IMG/VR virus record: IMGVR_UViG_3300006919_000271
Span: 1-30,129 of that record
Strand: one strand, 5' to 3'
Source of the DNA: a virus
DNA length: 30,129 nucleotides
The notes beneath the pieces are model-generated. The model ran no database searches and was not told the DNA's origin. It saw only the letters and a program-made list of their open reading frames with translations. Each line of letters starts with the position of its first letter. Positions within the stretch are counted from its first letter, which is position 1. Both the position numbers and the translations under genes were made by a program. Positions 25,767-30,129 of this stretch are shown one piece after another.

Positions 25767-25773
25767 TGTAAGT

Positions 25774-25932
25774 ATGGTAAATAATTACGATTTAGAATGG
25801 GAATTACTCAATAAAAGCAGAGTTGTAGATAGAGCACCTATGTCTATTGTTGATACCCCTAGTGCAGAATATGCTACCAAAAGCGGCACTGATTACAGTA
25901 AAAAAGAAGAAGAAGACGTAAAAACCTCTTAA
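25774..25932 (+). CDS. Hypothetical 52-aa charged protein
   Basis: A 52-codon frame begins 7 nt after the ferredoxin stop and fills the gap before the palindrome. The protein starts M-V-N-N-Y-D-L-E-W-E-L-L and ends in a Lys/Glu-rich tail (K-K-E-E-E-D-V-K). It has no Cys and no hydrophobic segment. There is no strong Shine-Dalgarno sequence (G-T-A-A-G-T only). Codon use resembles that of neighbours. It may be a small cassette gene. No function can be inferred. Confidence 0.45.
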   Translation: MVNNYDLEWELLNKSRVVDRAPMSIVDTPSAEYATKSGTDYSKKEEEDVKTS

Positions 25933-25944
25933 TCACGAATATTT

Positions 25945-25964
25945 TTATGTGTAAATACACATAA
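25945..25964. promoter_or_regulatory. Perfect 20-bp palindrome, likely operator
   Basis: TTATGTGTAAATACACATAA is a complete inverted repeat (9-bp arms, 2-nt centre). It lies 17 nt upstream of a TATAAT, covering where the -35 region would be. It has no following T-tract, so a repressor or activator site is more likely than a terminator. Confidence 0.65.
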
Positions 25965-25978
25965 CTGTCGTATGCGTA

Positions 25979-25987
25979 TGTTATAAT
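25979..25987 (+). promoter_or_regulatory. Extended -10 promoter for the gene at 26021
   Basis: TGTTATAAT (TATAAT at 25982-25987, with an upstream TG) is followed ~34 nt later by ATG 26021, which has its own GAGG. No good -35 is seen, and the palindrome occupies that place, which suggests activator- or repressor-dependent transcription of 26021-27780. Confidence 0.55.
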
Positions 25988-26020
25988 GAACGTAGTAATA
26001 AATAATATATAGAGGTAATT

Positions 26021-26290
26021 ATGACTGATGAAGCAAAGTTAGAAGAGAATGTGCAGCCGCAAATTTCTGCAGAGGAAGTTGTCAACGCATATAATAATCT
26101 TGCTGGCGAAAACGATAAGCTTCGTAAGATGATTGACGATATGGCAATCAAGATTGCAAAGCATACAGTAGAAATCTCGGAAAGAGATGTTGTAATTCAA
26201 ACCCTTAAGGGTATGCTAACTCCGGAACAGGGCAGCGTAGCAGTTACAGATACAATGGGAGAAACAGATGGAAACCAAGAAGAAGAATAG
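26021..26290 (+). CDS. Small acidic coiled-coil protein
   Basis: This 89-aa protein is the first gene after the palindrome/promoter and has a GAGG. Residues 18-70 form a heptad-like helix (V-V-N-A-Y-N-N-L, N-D-K-L-R-K-M-I-D-D-M-A-I-K-I, I-S-E-R-D-V-V-I-Q-T-L). The tail is acidic (N-Q-E-E-E). No enzyme motif is visible. It overlaps the helix-turn-helix gene by 23 nt, so it may be its partner or a scaffold protein. I do not recognise a family. Confidence 0.65.
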   Translation: MTDEAKLEENVQPQISAEEVVNAYNNLAGENDKLRKMIDDMAIKIAKHTVEISERDVVIQTLKGMLTPEQGSVAVTDTMGETDGNQEEE

Positions 26291-26543
26291 TTTCATAGAA
26301 ACTGCACTTGCCGAACGCAAAAAGATGGACTTCGGGGAAAGAAAACTAAAACTTGAAAAAGCTATTGCAATTTTAGTATCCAAGGGTCTTGAAAAAGAAG
26401 CTGAGAACATAGAAACAGTATGTGCTGATTTAGAATTCTCTAATCGCGTTATCCAAAAGGCTCTAGCAGACCATTTCGAAATAGTCTTAAGTGAGTCAGC
26501 CGTGCGTAGATACAGAGTTAAGCATGGCTACGTCCAAGGATAA
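26268..26543 (+). CDS. Small helix-turn-helix DNA-binding protein
   Basis: This 91-aa basic protein is mostly helical. The C-terminal part (residues ~55-91) has an HTH-like pattern: N-R-V-I-Q-K-A-L-A-D-H-F as the first helix, then S-E-S-A-V-R-R-Y-R-V-K-H-G as a recognition helix with three Arg and two Lys. It could be a regulator, possibly of the upstream palindrome, or a DNA-binding partner of the metallophosphoesterase whose start it overlaps by 20 nt. Small terminase subunits also carry such helices, but no large terminase is nearby. Confidence 0.6.
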   Translation: METKKKNSFIETALAERKKMDFGERKLKLEKAIAILVSKGLEKEAENIETVCADLEFSNRVIQKALADHFEIVLSESAVRRYRVKHGYVQG

Positions 26544-27780
26544 AGGTATAACCAATAAGTTTTTAGAAGCAGTAAAAACTGAAAAGGTAAAACAAGCTGC
26601 AATAGTTGCTAAAGATAGAACGGGATGGACTCCCGGTGCTACTTGGGATGAATCAAAAAAAGAAGGAACATTAGTTACTGATTCTATTGTATTTGATGGA
26701 AAGGGTGTCAAAGACTGGGACCCGTTTCTTTTACAAGAGGGATTTGACCCTAAGCACTTCTATATAGACGCTGACACAATGAAGTATAGAACTTGGACTG
26801 GTGTCGGTGGAGACAAGATGGTTCACTACAACGTGACCATAAAAAAACGTCGAACTTCTTATGATGCAGCTTTTCATAAAAAAATCATTGCAGATGCAGG
26901 AAGATTTAAACCTAAAAAGAATTGGAAACCACCAGTAGGCGATAATACGTTCGTAGTGGTTTTTGCAGATTGGCAAACCGGCAAGTCGGAGGGAAAAGGT
27001 CTTGAAGGATTAGTAGAAAGAGTTACTGTAGGAATACAAGAAGCACTTTGGAGATATAACACCTTGACTAAGGCAGGATACAAATTTGATGAAGTATTGT
27101 TCCTATGCCTCGGTGATATCGTCGAGGGGTGCAGTGGATTCTACGAAATGCAAGAATTCTCAGTCGAGCTCTCTAATACTGAGCAAATCCAAGCAGCTTA
27201 TGCTCTTATGAAGACAGCAGTTGTAGAGTTTGCAAAGCTAGGACCTAATGTCAAAATTTTGTCAGTCCCCGGTAACCACGGTGAATTTAGAAATGCAGGC
27301 AAAGCGTTTACCAGTTTTATGGATAATAAAGATTTGCATATAGCTTTTATGCTTGATGAATTCTTTAAGAGTAATCCTAAAGCTTTTCCAAATGTTGAAT
27401 GCATTTATCCAAACCATAGAGATGATGACATTGTCTTGACTTATGAGACAAAAGGTAAAATCATAGGGCTAGCGCACGGTCACCAATTTCGTTCGGGCGG
27501 AGGTGCCTTAGCTGTAGCAAAAGCACAGAGTTGGCATAAAAACCAAATGTATGGAGATTACAATATTGGATTTGCAGATATCTTGGTATATGGTCACTAC
27601 CATCACTTTACAATGATTGAAGACCCAAAGATTATTATTGGCGCTCCAGCATTAGATGGTGGTTCTAAATGGATAGAAAATACCCACGGTAAAAGAACTA
27701 AACCCGGAATCTTAACATTCTGTATTGATGAAAATGGACTGCATAACTTGTATAAGTGTGAAAAAAAGGTGTGGAAATAA
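26524..27780 (+). CDS. Calcineurin-like metallophosphoesterase
   Basis: I take ATG 26524 (418 aa). The calcineurin-like/Mre11-type metal-binding motifs appear in order: V-F-A-D149-W-Q, G-D198-I-V-E, P-G-N251-H252-G, A-H318-G-H, and G-H358-Y-H360. Motif I is D-W-Q instead of the usual D-x-H. The others are intact, so a dinuclear metal site is likely. The ~130-residue N-terminal region (K-D-W-D-P-F-L-L, then a basic K-K-R-R segment) is specific to this phage type and may bind DNA. Such proteins act as phosphodiesterases or nucleases, and actinophages often carry relatives. It is coupled to the helix-turn-helix gene and ends just before the lysis promoter. Confidence 0.85.
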   Translation: MATSKDKGITNKFLEAVKTEKVKQAAIVAKDRTGWTPGATWDESKKEGTLVTDSIVFDGKGVKDWDPFLLQEGFDPKHFYIDADTMKYRTWTGVGGDKMVHYNVTIKKRRTSYDAAFHKKIIADAGRFKPKKNWKPPVGDNTFVVVFADWQTGKSEGKGLEGLVERVTVGIQEALWRYNTLTKAGYKFDEVLFLCLGDIVEGCSGFYEMQEFSVELSNTEQIQAAYALMKTAVVEFAKLGPNVKILSVPGNHGEFRNAGKAFTSFMDNKDLHIAFMLDEFFKSNPKAFPNVECIYPNHRDDDIVLTYETKGKIIGLAHGHQFRSGGGALAVAKAQSWHKNQMYGDYNIGFADILVYGHYHHFTMIEDPKIIIGAPALDGGSKWIENTHGKRTKPGILTFCIDENGLHNLYKCEKKVWK

Positions 27781-27786
27781 TACTAT

Positions 27787-27816
27787 ACTAGTCTTGTAAG
27801 AAAAGTATAAGATAGT
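27787..27816 (+). other. Imperfect inverted repeat between -35 and -10 of the lysis promoter
   Basis: The arms ACTA-G-TCTTGTA and TATAAGA-TAGT pair over 11 bp with one bulged G and one G-U pair, around a 7-nt A-rich loop. It could end the upstream transcript weakly (no T-tract) or bind a regulator on the promoter that it overlaps. Confidence 0.4.
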
Positions 27817-27822
27817 TATAAT
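27794..27822 (+). promoter_or_regulatory. Near-consensus sigma70-type promoter of the lysis module
   Basis: TTGTAA (27794-27799) and TATAAT (27817-27822) are separated by exactly 17 bp, in the 73-nt gap before the lysin gene. Its start, ATG 27854, has AAGGA upstream. Confidence 0.7.
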
Positions 27823-27853
27823 ACTCTGAGTAACACTTAATAGAAGGAACGTT

Positions 27854-28633
27854 ATGGGATTTTATCTCTTAGAGAATGAAAATCCTAATGCTACTTTAAG
27901 AGAAAATAGTAAAAAGGGCTACTATTATCCAAGAAGAAGCCGTGATATACAGGGTATCGTAGTTCATACTGCCGAAGGTGGTAAGGAAGCATTAGGTATA
28001 GCAAAGTATTTTGCTAAAACTGACACACCAGCCTCAGCTCACGTAGTTGCAGATGATAAACAGATTATCAACTTACTGCCCGATGATTACACAGCATTTC
28101 ACATTAGAGGAAGTAACTCTAACTCTCTAGGACTTGAGTTAGGTTATTTTGCTTCTGATTGGGGAACAGATAAAGAATACGAAGATGCTCTTATAGCTAT
28201 GGCAGCTAAATGGTGTGCAGAAAAAGTAGAGCTTTACAATATTACCCCTAGAAGACTTACAAGAGAAGATTGGCTTGCTGGCAAGAGTGGATTTATTTCA
28301 CCAGCTGAACTTGACCCAACAAGAGAAAGTGTTCCGGGAATGAACTTTCCTTGGGAACAATTCTTTACTTTGATTAAAGGTAAGGCTTACAGAAAAGCCA
28401 AGAGGCAAGCACCAAAATGGCAGGGTAAAGTTTTCTATCTAGAAGCACCATTTATGAGTGGAGCAGATATAGAACAATGGCAAGATGCTGCAGGTGGCTT
28501 AACAGTAGATGGGGTTTACGGTAGGAAGAGTAGTAAAAGAAGTATGGAAATACAAAAAAAGAGTGGCTTAGTCCAAGATGGTATGGTGGGACCACAAACT
28601 TGGTATGCAACTTTTGGAATAGTTGAGGAATAA
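27854..28633 (+). CDS. Amidase_2-like lysin with peptidoglycan-binding domain (degenerate active site)
   Basis: This 259-aa protein has an N-acetylmuramoyl-L-alanine amidase (Amidase_2/PGRP) fold at residues ~30-170: G-I-V-V-H38-T-A-E, S-A-H-V-V-A-D-D, F-H-I-R-G-S-N-S-N-S-L-G-L-E-L, then A-E-L-D-P-T-R-E-S-V-P-G and F-P-W. The C-terminal ~60 residues form a PG_binding_1 domain (G-G-L-T-V-D-G-V-Y-G, D-G-M-V-G-P-Q-T-W). In AmpD-type enzymes the third segment reads G-H-x8-K-x-D-P-G. Here the second zinc His position is P150, the catalytic Lys position is E158 and the zinc Asp position is V160. The enzyme may therefore be inactive, or act mainly as a wall binder. It has its own promoter and Shine-Dalgarno sequence. 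Confidence 0.82.
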   Translation: MGFYLLENENPNATLRENSKKGYYYPRRSRDIQGIVVHTAEGGKEALGIAKYFAKTDTPASAHVVADDKQIINLLPDDYTAFHIRGSNSNSLGLELGYFASDWGTDKEYEDALIAMAAKWCAEKVELYNITPRRLTREDWLAGKSGFISPAELDPTRESVPGMNFPWEQFFTLIKGKAYRKAKRQAPKWQGKVFYLEAPFMSGADIEQWQDAAGGLTVDGVYGRKSSKRSMEIQKKSGLVQDGMVGPQTWYATFGIVEE

Positions 28634-29187
28634 TGAAGTTAGAAGTATTAAGAATAAGTTCTCAAGAAGATTCTACAAATGGAATTCTTTTTGATATAAC
28701 TGATGGTGAGCGTAAGTTTTTGTGCTACACCATAGAAGACGAATTTAGAGCTGACAAAGTGAGAGGTGAAACAAGAATACCGGAAGGCGAGTATAAACTT
28801 ACCCTAAGAACTGAAGGTGGCTATCACCAACGTTATACAGCCAAATATGGGGCTTGGCACCGTGGGATGATTTATGTAAATAATGTTCCAAATTTCGAGT
28901 GGATTTTATGGCACACCGGGAACACCGACGAGTCTACGGCGGGATGTCTCATTTTAGGCTCTAGTCAGAATGAAAACATAACTAAGAAAGATGGGTTTGT
29001 CGGAGCGTCAGTTGTGGCGTATAAAAAGGTTTATCCGAGCATTGCAGATGCAATTGAATCGGGTGAAGAGGTTACAGTCAATTATGTTGACTATGACCAT
29101 CGCGAAGGTGGGAGATTCCTACTGCCATTATCACCAAGAACTGGTGCTAGCGGCGGAGGAGTTAAGAAAATACTTAGGAGGTATTAA
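28633..29187 (+). CDS. DUF5675-like protein of the lysis module
   Basis: This 184-aa protein starts in an ATG overlapping the lysin stop, with GAGG upstream. It matches DUF5675 by eye: F-L-C-Y-T-I-E-D-E near residue 35, T-R-I-P-E-G-E-Y-K-L-T-L near 51, and V-P-N-F-E-W-I-L-W-H94-T-G-N-T-D-E-S-T-A-G-C105-L-I-L-G. The His ... Gly-Cys pair recalls L,D-transpeptidase-like (YkuD) sites, so a wall-related role is plausible, but activity is not established. The C-terminus (after residue ~155) is basic and Gly-rich. It sits between the lysin and a holin-like gene. It may supply the wall activity that the degenerate amidase lacks. That is inference. Confidence 0.75.
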   Translation: MKLEVLRISSQEDSTNGILFDITDGERKFLCYTIEDEFRADKVRGETRIPEGEYKLTLRTEGGYHQRYTAKYGAWHRGMIYVNNVPNFEWILWHTGNTDESTAGCLILGSSQNENITKKDGFVGASVVAYKKVYPSIADAIESGEEVTVNYVDYDHREGGRFLLPLSPRTGASGGGVKKILRRY

Positions 29188-29400
29188 ATGCCGGATTACT
29201 GGAGAACCAGTTTAATAAGAGCAGCTAGAACTGCAGCACAAACTTTTGTTGCTGTGATGATGGCTAATCAAGCAGGAATGTTTGAAGCAGATGTTCTGAT
29301 GGCTGCATCAGTTGCAGCAGCGTCAGCACTTGTTTCTGCAATTCAAAATGCGTTAGAAGACGCACCATTCCCATTTATGTCTAAAATTCCTAAAGGATAG
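29188..29400 (+). CDS. Holin-like membrane protein 1
   Basis: This 70-aa protein has a perfect AGGAGG before its ATG and follows the DUF5675-like gene directly. It has a basic N-terminus (R-x5-R-A-A-R) and two short hydrophobic helices (about residues 16-28 and 36-56) split by a short polar turn (A-G-M-F-E-A-D), then a polar tail. This layout (R-A-A-R-T-x-x-Q-T-F-V-A-V, then A-A-S-x-L-V-S-A-I-Q-N-A-L-E-D) is like small actinophage holins of the r1t type as I remember them. Holins open the membrane so the lysin can reach the wall. Confidence 0.75.
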   Translation: MPDYWRTSLIRAARTAAQTFVAVMMANQAGMFEADVLMAASVAAASALVSAIQNALEDAPFPFMSKIPKG

Positions 29401-29406
29401 TCAAGA

Positions 29407-29422
29407 TATAATCGGTTATAAT
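29407..29422 (+). promoter_or_regulatory. Two tandem TATAAT boxes
   Basis: TATAAT occurs at 29407-29412 and 29417-29422, exactly 10 bp apart, just after the first holin-like gene. No convincing -35 sequences are seen, so promoter activity is uncertain. A transcript from either would begin at or just before the hairpin at 29425. Confidence 0.4.
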
Positions 29423-29424
29423 AG

Positions 29425-29460
29425 ATAGAGATGGTCGGGATTTTACCCGACTATTTCTAT
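29425..29460 (+). terminator. 15-bp RNA hairpin upstream of the Cys-rich mini-ORF
   Basis: ATAGAGATGGTCGGG pairs with CCCGACTATTTCTAT around the loop ATTTTA. The stem is continuous over 15 bp if two G-U pairs are allowed, so it pairs fully only as + strand RNA. It is followed by only a short TTA and then GGAGG at 29466. It may be a terminator, or a structure controlling ribosome access to the mini-ORF. Confidence 0.65.
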
Positions 29461-29477
29461 TTATGGAGGTTATATAA

Positions 29478-29534
29478 ATGATTTGTGGATTATGCAGCGG
29501 TGTTTGCTCAAATTGTCCTATTGGGCTGAGTTAA
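29478..29534 (+). CDS. 18-aa CxxC-x3-CxxC micropeptide
   Basis: GGAGG (29466-29470) with a 7-nt spacer precedes ATG 29478. The peptide MICGLCSGVCSNCPIGLS has four Cys at residues 3, 6, 10 and 13, and its TAA shares one base with the ATG of the next gene (TAATG). The strong ribosome binding site belongs to this mini-ORF, not to the downstream gene, which lies 64 nt away and has none of its own. It is therefore probably translated, either as a coupling leader or as a metal- or disulfide-binding peptide. Confidence 0.6.
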   Translation: MICGLCSGVCSNCPIGLS

Positions 29535-29794
29535 TGTCAGACAAAGTTTTAAAAGGTATGTCCTTGTATCTGAATATATGCAAAAGAATAGTTGCTGTTT
29601 TCGTTGCTCAAGGACTTTCAATATTGGGAGCTGGCTCCTTAGTTGGAATAGATGTTTATCAATCAGCGTTACTTGCTGGAATAATGGGGGTAGCTCACGT
29701 CGTAGAGATGTTAGCAAGAAAATTTATAGACGATGGAAAGATTACTTTAGAAGAAGTTAACGAGGTTTTTAATAGCGTTCCTACTAGAAAGTAG
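29534..29794 (+). CDS. Holin-like membrane protein 2
   Basis: This 86-aa protein starts at ATG 29534 in a TAATG overlap with the 18-aa peptide. A longer frame from 29483 exists, but it starts without a ribosome binding site and is out of phase with the peptide. Two hydrophobic helices (about residues 14-34 and 43-60) flank G-I-D-V-Y. The C-terminus is charged, with D-D-G-K-I-T-L-E-E-V-N-E-V-F, which resembles the tails of small actinophage holins. Together with the first holin-like protein it makes a two-component lysis set. One could be holin and the other antiholin. Confidence 0.7.
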   Translation: MSDKVLKGMSLYLNICKRIVAVFVAQGLSILGAGSLVGIDVYQSALLAGIMGVAHVVEMLARKFIDDGKITLEEVNEVFNSVPTRK

Positions 29795-29797
29795 GAT

Positions 29798-30129
29798 ATG
29801 CTCAAAAGATTAAACACGGCACTACGCTTATTAGTAGTAGGTTTATTAATATATCCTTTACCTATTGCTATGGCTGACCACGTTCCAACACAAGCACCTT
29901 ATGGAACAAATGCTAGTAATGATGTTAACGCAGGGACTTTTACTATTGGTATATTAGGTTCAGATGGATTTGAAGATAGTCCACCCGAAAGCTATACAAT
30001 ATTCTTTAGTCAATCTAATGGTGTAACTGAAACAAATAGTTTTTGTGTAACTACTTCTTTTGGACATTCTGCAAACACTTGGCAGTATCACACATTTAGT
30101 CTTGACAACTTAAAGTATTATTTTAATGA
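29798..30129 (+). CDS. Secreted protein, 3' end cut by window
   Basis: An open frame starts at ATG 29798 (AGGA upstream) and runs off the window after 110 codons. The first 26 residues are a typical signal peptide: positive M-L-K-R-L-N, a hydrophobic core L-L-V-V-G-L-L-I-Y-P-L, and a likely cut after P-I-A-M-A before D-H. The visible mature part is Ser/Thr/Asn-rich and beta-like (T-F-T-I-G-I-L-G-S-D-G-F, S-Y-T-I-F-F-S-Q-S-N-G) with one Cys. Exported phage proteins beside holins are often spanin-like or host-surface proteins. No family is recognised. Confidence 0.65.
   Translation, partial: MLKRLNTALRLLVVGLLIYPLPIAMADHVPTQAPYGTNASNDVNAGTFTIGILGSDGFEDSPPESYTIFFSQSNGVTETNSFCVTTSFGHSANTWQYHTFSLDNLKYYFN

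Noticed and set aside
25945-25964. Palindrome considered as a transcription terminator or DnaA box
   Set aside because: There is no T-tract on either side, it is A+T-rich with a 2-nt centre, and it does not match TTATNCACA. An operator fits better.
28991-29215. Forward 74-codon frame overlapping the DUF5675-like gene
   Set aside because: It lies within a recognised family member in another frame, without a ribosome site.

Overview
This window reads as part of the genome of a tailed double-stranded DNA bacteriophage (or a phage-derived environmental contig). Every convincing gene lies on the + strand. Genes are packed tightly, often with 1-nt TAATG or 4-nt ATGA stop/start overlaps, and the base composition is A+T-rich. 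There are no tRNA, rRNA, integrase, terminase, portal, capsid or replication genes, so it is a late-gene segment only. The siphovirus-like tail-tip proteins, the amidase plus peptidoglycan-binding lysin, small holins of a type common in actinophages, and a C-x2-D-x2-C ferredoxin would fit a marine low-GC actinobacterial host, but that host guess is inference. The fibre repeats resemble those of marine phages as I remember them.

Layout. (1) 1-18510 is a tail-tip and adhesin module: a small membrane/coiled-coil protein, a 40-aa Cys-rich peptide, a distal-tail-like protein, and a 1344-aa tail hub fused to a fibre with a C-terminal S74 chaperone-protease. A 413-aa fibre follows, then a giant 2358-aa repetitive fibre that contains two plastocyanin-like domains. 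A discoidin-like (F5/8 C) protein and several smaller fibre or decoration proteins come next. Two of these are paralogues, one carrying a large His/Tyr/Asn/Pro-rich insertion. A protein of the 'VETD' family (named here after its core motif) sits inside this module. (2) 18514-25932 is an accessory cassette: two unknown proteins, four 2-oxoglutarate/Fe(II)-oxygenase-like proteins, an FkbM-like methyltransferase, two clear and one divergent VETD-family protein, an Fe-S ferredoxin and a 52-aa ORF. (3) 25933-27780 has a perfect palindrome and a -10 box, then a coiled-coil protein, a small helix-turn-helix protein and a calcineurin-like metallophosphoesterase. (4) 27781-29797 is a lysis module with its own near-consensus promoter: an amidase-like lysin with a degenerate zinc site, a DUF5675-type protein, one holin-like protein, a strong RNA hairpin, an 18-aa CxxC-x3-CxxC peptide and a second holin-like protein. 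A secreted protein runs off the window end.

The best candidate for an undescribed system is the oxygenase / VETD-family / methyltransferase / ferredoxin cassette. It follows directly on fibre genes, and one of its families also occurs within the tail operon. A plausible but unproven reading is that it modifies virion adhesins or host surface material. The sequence also shows strong word avoidance: by hand reading I found no GATC, no GTAC and no CCWGR/YCWGG words. All counts and family assignments were made by eye without searches.
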